Source of the DNA: Angelakisella sp. | Lineage (GTDB): Bacteria; Bacillota; Clostridia; Oscillospirales; Ruminococcaceae | DNA: 64,000 nt | Reading direction: 5' to 3' | NCBI GenBank assembly: GCA_020024555.1 | Contig: JAHHTQ010000004.1 | Coordinates: 37,052-101,051, forward strand | Part shown: piece by piece, positions 18,069-26,269 of the stretch | Position numbering within the stretch: the first letter of the stretch is position 1 | Layout of the letters: each line of letters opens with the position of its first letter | Made by a program: the position numbers and the translations under genes | Notes under the pieces: generated by a model | Databases searched by the model: none | What the model saw: the letters and a program-made list of their open reading frames with translations, nothing else | What the model was told of the DNA's origin: nothing

Positions 18069-18217
18069 TGTCAAAAAAACTTAATGCCGAAAAAAGAGTT
18101 CCGTTTTCTTCGGAAAACATCTTAGGCTCTGCCTAAGAACCGCAATTTTTTGAAAAAAATTGAGTAAATCTTTTATAGACTTCGTCATTATAACGAATAG
18201 CTATATCTTTTTTGACA
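18069..18217. mobile_element. MITE-like element, copy 2 (149 bp)
   Basis: Inverted ends TGTCAAAAAA and TTTTTTGACA enclose the same hairpin chain as copy 1 (CTTAGGC-TCT-GCCTAAG and the following A/T hairpin). It lacks the left block present in copy 1. It lies in the leader of asd, downstream of the lysine riboswitch terminator, so it is transcribed whenever the riboswitch allows read-through. Confidence 0.6.
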
Positions 18218-18227
18218 CGCTGTAATG

Positions 18228-18249
18228 TGTAAAAGTTACTTACATATTG
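18228..18249. repeat. 22-bp direct repeat, right copy, flanking MITE-like copy 2
   Basis: Exact second copy of 18042-18063. It could be a long target duplication or a pre-existing repeat into which the element inserted. Confidence 0.85.
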
Positions 18250-18325
18250 TTATATTAAATAAAAATTTAATAATACATAAAAATATGTGCAAATTGTCAA
18301 TTTTAATTTTTTTTTTGATAATAAT

Positions 18326-18347
18326 AAAAAAACCGGTTGTAAACCGG
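18326..18347 (-). terminator. Lysine riboswitch expression-platform terminator
   Basis: On the minus strand CCGGTT-TAC-AACCGG is followed directly by seven T. It lies about 55 nt downstream of the aptamer, the expected position for lysine-induced premature termination. Confidence 0.85.
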
Positions 18348-18403
18348 CAGAAAATAAACTATAATATAAAACATTGTAAATATATTTATACGAATGTCTC
18401 ATC

Positions 18404-18570
18404 TTTAATAGCGCTTCACTTATTATCAGTGACAGTCCCAGTCCTATTCGGAAAAGAGACCAGATTAATATCTGCCCAAATATATTAATCTTCGGCGGTG
18501 TTACCTTTTTGCAAGTCAACCTTTGGCAGTATACGACAAACATACTATTTAAAACCGCACCTCTATTAAA
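18404..18570 (-). ncRNA. Lysine riboswitch (L box) upstream of asd-dapA-dapB
   Basis: Read on the minus strand, the conserved L-box blocks occur in order: AGAGGTGCGG, AGTATG, CTGCCAAAGG, ACACCGCCGAAG, a long stem GATTAATA/TATTAATC, GGGACTGTCACT, and closing AGCGCTATTAAA. The P1 helix is perfect: TTTAATAG pairs with CTATTAAA. The order and sequence match the B. subtilis lysC leader closely. Lysine binding should stabilise the downstream terminator and lower asd, dapA and possibly dapB expression. No coding region explains this 170-nt block. Confidence 0.94.
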
Positions 18571-18678
18571 ATATATATTCAATTTAATATAAATATTATC
18601 ATTAAAAAAACTGATTGTCAATATTATACATTAATATTTATAAAATTTAGCAACAAAATACGATTGGAGTAACTTTTT

Positions 18679-19707
18679 ATGCTTAAAAAATCTGATTTTT
18701 ATTATGATTTACCGGAGGAGCTTATCGCCCAAACACCACTGACACAAAGAGACAGCTCTCGCCTACTGTGTCTTGATAAAAATAACGGTGAAACAAGTCA
18801 CGAACATTTTCACGATATAATAAACTACCTAAAAAGCGGTGATGTGCTTGTACTCAACAATTCACGTGTTTTGCCGTCACGACTAATCGGTACAAAAGAA
18901 AACAGCGGCGGCGCTATGGAATTTTTGCTTTTGGAAGAAAAAGAAAAAGATGTATGGGAAATACTTGTCCGTCCCGGTAAAAAAGCAAAAGTAGGGGCAA
19001 GATTTAGCTTTGGTGACGGTTTGCTTATCGGTGAAATAATCGAGATAAAAGAAGACGGAAACCGTATCGCAAAGTTTTATCATAACGGAAGCAGTTTCTA
19101 TGAAGTAATTGACAAAATCGGTCAAATGCCACTGCCACCTTACATAACCGAAAAACTTGAAAATCGTGAGCGTTACCAAACTGTATATTCAAAAGAACTT
19201 GGAAGCGCCGCCGCGCCAACAGCAGGTCTGCATTTCACACCTGAACTTTTGGAAGAAATAAAGGCAAAAGGCATAGAAGTTTGCGAAGTTACACTGCACG
19301 TCGGACTTGGAACATTCAGACCCGTAAAAGAGGAAAACATTCTTGACCACAAAATGCATTGCGAACACTATACAGTACCGCAAGCAACTGCGGATATTGT
19401 AAACAAGGCAAAAAAAGAAGGACGTAGAGTAATCGCCGTAGGCACTACTTCTTGCAGGACTTTGGAATCCGCAAGCGACGAAAACGGACTACACGCAAAA
19501 AGTGACGCTACTGAAATTTTTATCTACCCCGGTTATAAATTTAAGTGTATCGATGCGCTTATTACAAACTTTCATCTGCCTGAAAGCACATTGATTATGC
19601 TTGTATCTGCCCTTGCGGGATACGAAAATACAATGAATGCCTACAAGATAGCTGTCGCTGAAAAATATCGCTTTTTCAGTTTTGGCGACGCTATGTTTAT
19701 TCACTGA
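18679..19707 (+). CDS. queA: QueA, tRNA S-adenosylmethionine ribosyltransferase-isomerase
   Basis: Transfers the ribosyl part of SAM to preQ1 in tRNA, forming epoxyqueuosine. The 342-residue length is right. Family blocks are clear: YDLPEELIAQTPL near the start, VLVLNNSRVLPSRL, AAPTAGLHFTPELL, HVGLGTFRPV and LITNFHLPESTL. The ATG follows GGAG by 8 nt. No queuosine partner gene is adjacent in the window. Confidence 0.96.
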   Translation: MLKKSDFYYDLPEELIAQTPLTQRDSSRLLCLDKNNGETSHEHFHDIINYLKSGDVLVLNNSRVLPSRLIGTKENSGGAMEFLLLEEKEKDVWEILVRPGKKAKVGARFSFGDGLLIGEIIEIKEDGNRIAKFYHNGSSFYEVIDKIGQMPLPPYITEKLENRERYQTVYSKELGSAAAPTAGLHFTPELLEEIKAKGIEVCEVTLHVGLGTFRPVKEENILDHKMHCEHYTVPQATADIVNKAKKEGRRVIAVGTTSCRTLESASDENGLHAKSDATEIFIYPGYKFKCIDALITNFHLPESTLIMLVSALAGYENTMNAYKIAVAEKYRFFSFGDAMFIH

Positions 19708-19742
19708 TACTTTATATATCATAAAGGGAATGAGGTTCTCCC

Positions 19743-19762
19743 TTGACAAACTTCTTTGTCAA
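19743..19762. promoter_or_regulatory. Perfect 8-bp inverted repeat between queA and the antiporter gene
   Basis: TTGACAAA and TTTGTCAA flank CTTC, about 95 bp before the antiporter start and 35 bp after queA. It could be an operator or an RNA hairpin in the antiporter leader. There is no T run, so it is not a typical terminator. Confidence 0.5.
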
Positions 19763-19856
19763 AACCGCAATTTTGCCGATGACTTCTACATTTACAAGGA
19801 TAGGTGTAGGGGTGTCGGCTTTTTTATATTCACAAAAAAAAAGGAGTTATATTTAT

Positions 19857-21041
19857 ATGCTTAACAGTTTCGCGATTATTTTGTTATTCGGGTTTATCTT
19901 CGGCGCAGTATTTAAAAAATTACATCTCCCGCAATTAATGGGAATGTTGATACTCGGTATTGTTATAGGACCTTTCTGCCTCAATCTCATAAGCGACGAA
20001 ATGTTGCTTATATCCGCTGATTTAAGGCAAATTGCGCTTATTATCATACTTACGCGCGCCGGACTTAATATAGAACTTTGCGACCTAAAAAAACTTGGTA
20101 GACCCGCTGTTTTAATGTGCTTTGTTCCGGCAATATTTGAAATAGTGGGAATGGTTTTTCTCGCTCCGCTGTTTTTTGATGTCACTGTGCTTGAAGCGAC
20201 TATTATCGGTTGCGTAACAGCCGCTGTTTCTCCTGCCGTTATTGTTCCGAAAATGCTAAAACTCAACGAAGAAACATATGGTACAAATAAGGCTATCCCA
20301 CAGTTAATTATGGCAGGAGCGTCAGTTGACGATATATTTGTCATTGTACTGTTTACAACATTTACAAATATGGCGCAGAACGGAAAATTTGATATAAAAT
20401 CCATAACCACCATACCCATAACAATAATTGTCGGTATTGCCTTTGGATACATCATAGGCTTTGTTATGTCACAAATATTCAAAAAAATACATTTACGTGA
20501 CAGCAGCAAGGTAGTTTTGATTTTAAGTATATCTATGCTGATACTTGCAAATGAAAAAACTTTACAACAATATATACCTTTTTCGGCGCTGCTCTCCATA
20601 ATGTCAATAGGAATAGTAATAAAGACTGTTATTCCTATCGTTGCCACTCGACTGTCCGCAAAATACTCAAAACTTTGGATTGCCGCCGAAATTTTACTTT
20701 TTGTTTTGGTCGGCGCTACCGTAAATATAGACTATGCCCTAAATGCCGGAATAAAAACCATTGTTTTGCTGATACTTGCGCTGATATTCAGAATAACAGG
20801 CGTTCTGCTATCTCTTATATATACACCACTGAATACAAAAGAAAGACTGTTTACAGCTCTTGCATATATCCCAAAAGCAACTGTGCAGGCAGCCATTGGC
20901 GGAATACCACTGGCAATGGGACTTGCCTGCGGTGATACAGTACTTACCGTTGCAGTAGTGGCTATTCTGTTTACTGCGCCAATCGGAGCATTTTTAATTG
21001 ACATTACATACAAAAAATTACTGATAAAAGACGAAAATTGA
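19857..21041 (+). CDS. Cation:proton antiporter (CPA-type, Na+/H+ exchanger family)
   Basis: 394 residues with about 12 membrane segments. Family signs are the N-terminal GFIFGAVFKKLHLPQLMGMLILG and the TRAGLNIEL segment; the ASVDDIFVI pair of acidic residues in the membrane is the likely ion-binding site. The ATG is chosen because AAGGAG lies 9 nt upstream; open frame further upstream lacks a ribosome site. It probably exports Na+ or K+ in exchange for protons. Ion specificity cannot be read from sequence. Confidence 0.85.
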   Translation: MLNSFAIILLFGFIFGAVFKKLHLPQLMGMLILGIVIGPFCLNLISDEMLLISADLRQIALIIILTRAGLNIELCDLKKLGRPAVLMCFVPAIFEIVGMVFLAPLFFDVTVLEATIIGCVTAAVSPAVIVPKMLKLNEETYGTNKAIPQLIMAGASVDDIFVIVLFTTFTNMAQNGKFDIKSITTIPITIIVGIAFGYIIGFVMSQIFKKIHLRDSSKVVLILSISMLILANEKTLQQYIPFSALLSIMSIGIVIKTVIPIVATRLSAKYSKLWIAAEILLFVLVGATVNIDYALNAGIKTIVLLILALIFRITGVLLSLIYTPLNTKERLFTALAYIPKATVQAAIGGIPLAMGLACGDTVLTVAVVAILFTAPIGAFLIDITYKKLLIKDEN

Positions 21042-21132
21042 TATTTTTACATAATTATACAAAATTTACACATTCTATGCTGTACTATAAGTTATATGTA
21101 TTACATATTCTTTTAATAGGAGGTATAGTATA

Positions 21133-21639
21133 ATGAATAAACGTAAAAAAATGCACATTCTCGGCTTTTTCTTCACTATTATACTTGGTACGCTTTTGCA
21201 TTTCACTTATGAATGGAGTGGCAATAACAACATTGTAGCCGCCTTCTCGGCAATCAACGAAAGTGTATGGGAACATTTAAAACTACTGTTTTATCCTGTA
21301 TTTATCTTTACATTTGCAGAATTCTTTGTTTATGGAAAAAATAAGGCAAACTTTTTTGTTGCGAAGGCTCTCTCGCTGTTTATAGGTATGTCCTCTATCG
21401 TAACAATATTTTACACATATACAGGAATTTTCGGCACAAACTTTTTTATAGTTGATATTTTAACTTTTGTTTTTTCTGTGTTCATAACATATCTTATATC
21501 CTACAAAATTATGTCAAGCAATCTGTTAAGAGGCTCTTTACCAAATATAATAGGTTTCATTCTCTTAATAGCCTATCTTATTTTATTTATTGTTTTTACT
21601 TACTATCCGCCACAGGTAAATCTTTTTATTGCCCCTTAA
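21133..21639 (+). CDS. DUF6512-like membrane protein
   Basis: 168 residues with five predicted membrane segments. The motif AAFSAINESVWEHLKLLFYP near residues 35-54 is the hallmark of DUF6512 proteins. The start follows TAGGAGG by 9 nt. Function is unknown. A shared terminator separates it from the convergent aro operon. Confidence 0.75.
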   Translation: MNKRKKMHILGFFFTIILGTLLHFTYEWSGNNNIVAAFSAINESVWEHLKLLFYPVFIFTFAEFFVYGKNKANFFVAKALSLFIGMSSIVTIFYTYTGIFGTNFFIVDILTFVFSVFITYLISYKIMSSNLLRGSLPNIIGFILLIAYLILFIVFTYYPPQVNLFIAP

Positions 21640-21646
21640 ATATCAT

Positions 21647-21693
21647 AAAAAAATAGGTTGTAACCATATATAACGGCTACAACCTATTTTTTA
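21647..21693. terminator. Bidirectional terminator between DUF6512 gene and aroQ
   Basis: AAAATAGGTTGTA pairs with TACAACCTATTTT around a 15-nt loop. It has A and T runs on both sides, so it can serve both convergent transcripts. Confidence 0.85.
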
Positions 21694-22119
21694 TTTTTGA
21701 TTTATTAAATACAAAATTGCTTTTTTATATCCTTCAAAGCCCATTCCCATATATGTTTTTGTGGCATATTCTGAAATAAAAGATTTTTTTCTGTAATCTT
21801 CCCGCTCGCTTATATCTGTCAAATGCACTTCCACTGTTGGTATATTTACGGCTTTTAGGGCATCGAGAATAGCTATGCTTGTATGTGTGTATCCTCCTGC
21901 ATTTATAACTATACCGTCAAAATTATTAAGCGCTGACTGAATTTTATCTATTATATATCCCTCGTGGTTTGATTGATAACATTCAATATGTATATTCTCG
22001 CTATTTGCTATATCTTCAATATATTCTTCCAAATCTTTATATGTCTTTTTACCATATAAATCAGGCTCACGTAATCCCAACATATTAAGATTTGGCCCGT
22101 TTATTATCAAAATGTTCAT
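21691..22119 (-). CDS. aroQ: AroQ, type II 3-dehydroquinate dehydratase
   Basis: Third step of the shikimate pathway. 142 residues: NGPNLNMLGLREPDLYG with the catalytic tyrosine, QSNHEGYIID, and INAGGYTHTSIA with the active-site histidine. Last gene of the aro operon; its start lies 35 bp inside the preceding fusion gene, so translation is coupled. Confidence 0.95.
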   Translation of the reverse strand: MNILIINGPNLNMLGLREPDLYGKKTYKDLEEYIEDIANSENIHIECYQSNHEGYIIDKIQSALNNFDGIVINAGGYTHTSIAILDALKAVNIPTVEVHLTDISEREDYRKKSFISEYATKTYMGMGFEGYKKAILYLINQK

Positions 22120-23359
22120 TATATGCCTCCACTGTCTTTTCCGCTACTTTCTCTATACTGTCTGATTTACTGTCATTTTTAATATAATAATCCATATATG
22201 AATTATATAATTGTCTGCGTTCTTCATATAACTTTTGTACTTCTTCGGCTGATGCGGAAAGCGGGCGTCCTTTTGTCGAAAGCTCGCTTACATCTCTGTC
22301 AACATAGAAAATCAAACCGTTGCTTTTAAGCACATTTATATTTTCCGGATTTTTTACAGCGCCGCCACCTGTCGCTATAACAATGCCGGTCTTTTTGGAA
22401 ACTTTTTTGATTGTTTCTGTTTCCAAATTCCTGAAAAAAATTTCTCCGTCTGTGTTAAATATATCCTGAATACTTCTGTTTTCACTGTTAACTATCAATC
22501 TGTCTATATCCGCATATTTTCGTTTCAGTTCTCTTGAAACTATTTTTGAAAGCGTTGTTTTTCCACAACCGGGCATACCGATAAATACAATATTGGTTAA
22601 GTTTTTTCTTATATCATTTTCAATTTTGTCTATTATTGATTTATGAATAAATCTCCCTGTAAAAAGTTCTGCGCTGTATACAGCCTGCGCAACCAACATA
22701 GAAAGCCCACCGCCGCTTTTTACCCCAATATTTTCCGCATTTTGCACAAGTTCAGTCTTTAACGGATTATAAACCACATCAATTACAGCCTCAATATTGC
22801 CGAATTTTGTTATATCTATGGGACAACTGTAATTATTCGGGTACATACCAACAGGTGTTGTGTTTACTATTACTTCTATATCTTTTAAGTCATATACATT
22901 ATTATAATTAATTTTTCCGCTTCGTGATACTACATATATATTCTTTGCGCCCGTATTTTTTGTGGCTGTTCTGACAGTAAGGCTCGTTCCACCACTGCCC
23001 AAAACCAAAATATTTTTGTTTTTGAATTTTACTCCCATTTTTTTCGCAAGATACAAAAAACCTCTGTAATCTGTATTGTCTGCATATAGCGAACCGTCTA
23101 AATTCTTTACAATAGTATTTGCGCTGCCTATTTCCGCAACTGTTTTTGAAAAAACATCACAGTACTTTAAAACATCCCGTTTATATGGAATAGTAACATT
23201 TAAACCGGAAAATTGCTTTGCTTTCATAAATTCATCAAATTGTTTATGGGACAAATTCTTTAAGTTGTACTTATAATCGGCTATTTTATTATGTATTATT
23301 TTGGAATAGCTGTGCTTTAACGTTTCTCCCAATAAATAATATTGTTCTTTCTTACTCAT
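22085..23359 (-). CDS. aroE-aroK: Bifunctional AroE-AroK: shikimate dehydrogenase / shikimate kinase
   Basis: 424 residues joining two consecutive shikimate-pathway enzymes. Residues 1-250 are AroE: HSYSKIIHN near the start, GLNVTIPYK with the catalytic lysine, and the NADP motif GSGGTSLTVRTA. Residues 255-420 are AroK: P-loop GMPGCGKTT, ADIDRLI, and ATGGGAV. The AroE Rossmann GSGGT loop has Leu-Thr in place of the usual Ala-rich follow-up, but the fold looks complete. The ATG overlaps the chorismate mutase stop (TAATG). Confidence 0.92.
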   Translation of the reverse strand: MSKKEQYYLLGETLKHSYSKIIHNKIADYKYNLKNLSHKQFDEFMKAKQFSGLNVTIPYKRDVLKYCDVFSKTVAEIGSANTIVKNLDGSLYADNTDYRGFLYLAKKMGVKFKNKNILVLGSGGTSLTVRTATKNTGAKNIYVVSRSGKINYNNVYDLKDIEVIVNTTPVGMYPNNYSCPIDITKFGNIEAVIDVVYNPLKTELVQNAENIGVKSGGGLSMLVAQAVYSAELFTGRFIHKSIIDKIENDIRKNLTNIVFIGMPGCGKTTLSKIVSRELKRKYADIDRLIVNSENRSIQDIFNTDGEIFFRNLETETIKKVSKKTGIVIATGGGAVKNPENINVLKSNGLIFYVDRDVSELSTKGRPLSASAEEVQKLYEERRQLYNSYMDYYIKNDSKSDSIEKVAEKTVEAYNEHFDNKRAKS

Positions 23360-23628
23360 TATTTTTTCTCCAAAATGTCTTTTTGATATTCTTTACTTAT
23401 CGCAAAAATTTGTCTAAATAATTCTTCTGTATATTTTGAGTATTTTTCATCGGATAATTTATTTATCTTTTGTAAAATTTCTTCTTCACGTTTACTGTCA
23501 TTTATGGGTAAATTATTGTTTTTCTTGTATTCTGCAACAAAACTGCATAACTCCAACCTTTTTATAAATAAATCCAGCATCTGTGTATTTATCGTATCAA
23601 TTTCGTCTCTGACTTCATTCAAATTCAT
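23359..23628 (-). CDS. Chorismate mutase, AroQ-class helical domain
   Basis: 89 residues. Converts chorismate to prephenate on the way to Phe and Tyr. LNEVRDEIDTINTQMLDLFIKR at the start and KREEEILQKI in the middle match the all-helical mutase domain found at the start of PheA. It stands alone here rather than fused to prephenate dehydratase. It overlaps aroC by 14 bp upstream and touches the aroE-aroK ATG downstream. Confidence 0.93.
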   Translation of the reverse strand: MNLNEVRDEIDTINTQMLDLFIKRLELCSFVAEYKKNNNLPINDSKREEEILQKINKLSDEKYSKYTEELFRQIFAISKEYQKDILEKK

Positions 23629-24724
23629 TTACTATATTGTCCTTTCTATGCTCCAACAATAAATCTGCTATTGCAAGCAATCCGATAGCCTCAACAGACG
23701 GCACAGCCCGCGGAACTATGCAACTGTCATGTCTTCCCTCTATTCTCAGTATCTCATTTGTTTTGTTTTTAAGTGATACTGTATTTTGCGGTATGGCTAT
23801 CGAAGGGGTAGGCTTAACGGCAACATTATATATTATCGGCATACCGGTCGATATTCCGCCAAGTATACCGCCATGTCTGTTTGTTTTTGTCTTAATATCT
23901 CCGTTACTGTCCGCATAAAATTCATCATTGTATTGTGAACCCAAAATTTTAGATGAATTAAATCCTTCTCCGAATTCTATGCCTTTTATGGCAGGAATAC
24001 CGAACATCGCACTTGATATTTTACTTTCTACACTATCAAAAATCGGTTCGCCAACTCCCACAGGCACACCGCAAATAACAGTTTCTATTGCGCCACCGAC
24101 AGAGTCACCCTTACTGTGAATTTCTTTTATATAATCAAGCATTTCTTCCTTTATTTTTTCATTGATTACAGGGAAACTATCGTTTTTCAGTCTTTCAGTT
24201 AAATCTTTATTTATATTAATATCACAAAATTTATCATCATAAAGATTTCCGATTGAAGAAATATGACTGACTGCAAATATTCCGTAATGTTCCAAAAACT
24301 GTTCGGCAACAGCTCCCGCAAAACATACACAAGCTGTCATTCTGCCGGAAAACTGCCCCCCGCCACGTATATCATTAAACCCTTGATATTTACAGTAAGC
24401 CGAATAATCTGCGTGCATTGGACGTGGATTATCCTTAATTTTATCATAATCTTTTGACTTTGCGTCATTATTTTTTATAATTGCGCAAATAGCAGTACCA
24501 CAGGTTATATTATCTACCAAACCCGACAGTATTTCAAAATTATCTGTCTCTACCCTTTTGGTTGTAAAGCTTGACTTTGATATCCTTCTTTGCATAAAAG
24601 CATTGATTTTATCAATATCAAGTTTAATTCCTGCGGGCAAACCGTCAATAACCGTACCGATTGCCGTACTGTGCGACTGTCCGAAAACCGTCACTTTCAG
24701 CATTTTTCCAAAACTGTTTCCCAT
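23615..24724 (-). CDS. aroC: AroC, chorismate synthase
   Basis: FMN-dependent final step of the shikimate trunk pathway. 369 residues: TVFGQSHSTAIG near the start, RGGGQFSGR, and the late blocks GGISTGMPI and RHDSCIVPRAVP. Catalytic histidine regions are intact. It lies 18 bp after aroA in the same operon and overlaps the chorismate mutase gene. Confidence 0.96.
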   Translation of the reverse strand: MGNSFGKMLKVTVFGQSHSTAIGTVIDGLPAGIKLDIDKINAFMQRRISKSSFTTKRVETDNFEILSGLVDNITCGTAICAIIKNNDAKSKDYDKIKDNPRPMHADYSAYCKYQGFNDIRGGGQFSGRMTACVCFAGAVAEQFLEHYGIFAVSHISSIGNLYDDKFCDININKDLTERLKNDSFPVINEKIKEEMLDYIKEIHSKGDSVGGAIETVICGVPVGVGEPIFDSVESKISSAMFGIPAIKGIEFGEGFNSSKILGSQYNDEFYADSNGDIKTKTNRHGGILGGISTGMPIIYNVAVKPTPSIAIPQNTVSLKNKTNEILRIEGRHDSCIVPRAVPSVEAIGLLAIADLLLEHRKDNIVNEFE

Positions 24725-24742
24725 ATATCTTCCTCTTGTATA

Positions 24743-26005
24743 TTATTCTGTTACTTTATAACTTCCGCCTATTTTTGTAAAATCATCAAAAAAATCGGGA
24801 TAAGATTTTTTTACAGCCTCTGCCTCATCAATAATTATCGGATTTTTTGAACAAAGAGACGCAATGGCAAAAGCCATAACTATTCTATGGTCATTATATC
24901 CATAAACGTTTCCGCCTGTTAATATATCTCCTCCCACTATCCTTATTGAATTGTCAATATAAGTGGCTTTTCCGCCTATTGCATTAATATTCCTGCAAAT
25001 TGCCTCTATCCTGTTACTCTCTTTGTATTTTAATCTGTCAACATTTTTAATAACTGTTTCACCTTCTGCAAAACAGCCAACTATTGATATTATCGGCGCA
25101 AGGTCAGGTATGTTGCTTATATCTGTCTCTATGCCTATCAATCTATTGCGTGAAACGGTTACAGTATTGTTTTTAATCTCTATATCTGCGCCGAATTTTT
25201 TTAGTATATCAATAAAAGCCATATCTCCTTGACAAGAATTATTTGTTACATCGGTAACAGTAATTTTCCCATTTATCGCGCCTGCCGCAAGAAAAAACGC
25301 TATATTCGACCAGTCGCTTTCCACAGTTATTTTTTGCGGGGAAACATACTTTTGATTACCTTTGATATAGTATCCATTGTTTGTTTCGTTTATTTCAACC
25401 GAAAAGTCTCTCAATACCTTTCTTGTTAAATCAACATAACTTTTTGACTGTAACGGTGTGGTAAGTATAATTTCACTGTCAGTATTTAAAATAGGCAATG
25501 CAAACATCAAACCACTGATAAACTGAGAGCTTATGTTTCCGCTTGTATAGTATTTCCCTGCATTTAGCTTTCCTTTTACGGAAAACGGTAAATTATCACT
25601 GCTATACACAGCGTTATGCGAAGACATAACTTCCATAAATTCACGTATAGGGCGTTTTTTTAGTGTATCTTTTGCCTCAAAAAAACCATTTAAGCCCAAC
25701 GCCGACACAACGGGCAACAAAAATCTAAGCGTAGAACCACTTTCACCACAATTAAAAATTTTTGTGTTCTCATCAAAATTATTGCCTATTATCTCAATAC
25801 TGTCATCTTTTGCATCAAGATATGAAAAATTCTTTATGCAGTCAATAGTACGGTTTACATCTTCACAAATATTCCCTATGTTCTTAATTATTGTCTTTTC
25901 GTTTGAAAGTGCTGCCGCAATTAATACTCTGTGAAAATGTGACTTTGAATTAATTGCAGTTATTTTACCACCTGTATTTTTATTCGCATAAACACTTATT
26001 TTCAA
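24743..26005 (-). CDS. aroA: AroA, 3-phosphoshikimate 1-carboxyvinyltransferase (EPSP synthase)
   Basis: Sixth shikimate-pathway enzyme, cytoplasmic. Substrate-binding blocks SKSHFHRVLIAAAL, NCGESGSTLRFLLP and the late KYKESNRI and YNDHRIVMAFAI are all present. I chose a TTG start giving 420 residues because GAAAGG lies 13 nt before it. An ATG 13 codons upstream (26044) would include that ribosome site and has none of its own. First gene of the aro operon; aroB and DAHP synthase are not in the window. Confidence 0.9.
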   Translation of the reverse strand: MKISVYANKNTGGKITAINSKSHFHRVLIAAALSNEKTIIKNIGNICEDVNRTIDCIKNFSYLDAKDDSIEIIGNNFDENTKIFNCGESGSTLRFLLPVVSALGLNGFFEAKDTLKKRPIREFMEVMSSHNAVYSSDNLPFSVKGKLNAGKYYTSGNISSQFISGLMFALPILNTDSEIILTTPLQSKSYVDLTRKVLRDFSVEINETNNGYYIKGNQKYVSPQKITVESDWSNIAFFLAAGAINGKITVTDVTNNSCQGDMAFIDILKKFGADIEIKNNTVTVSRNRLIGIETDISNIPDLAPIISIVGCFAEGETVIKNVDRLKYKESNRIEAICRNINAIGGKATYIDNSIRIVGGDILTGGNVYGYNDHRIVMAFAIASLCSKNPIIIDEAEAVKKSYPDFFDDFTKIGGSYKVTE

Positions 26006-26269
26006 AATTATTAAATTACCTTTCAATAAATTATAATTATACATATATTATCATATTTTATTCATAAAGTAAACGAATTAATATGTGTAAATTTGTATAA
26101 TTGTAGTTGGATTTTCACATAATTATACTAAAAGATTTTACATACATTGTAAAAAATATGTAATTTGTAAAAAAAATAATTTATATGCAACAAAAATAAA
26201 AGTTAGTTACACTTAATGAATATATTACATATAAATTGTAGTATATTAAACTTTTTATTTAAGGAGAAA

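Noticed and set aside
18225..18488. Open frame of 87 codons on the plus strand
   Set aside because: It is antisense to the riboswitch and shows no recognisable protein pattern.
18250..18621. Open frame of about 120 codons on the minus strand
   Set aside because: It lies across the lysine riboswitch aptamer and its terminator and has no ribosome site; the RNA explains the sequence.
19853..20647. Long minus-strand open frame of 264 codons
   Set aside because: It is the shadow of the antiporter gene; the composition mirrors the membrane protein's codons.
26190..26215. Additional GTTAG-type operator before the lipoprotein gene
   Set aside because: Only one half-site (GTTAG) is present; the second half reads TTAAT instead of CTAAC.
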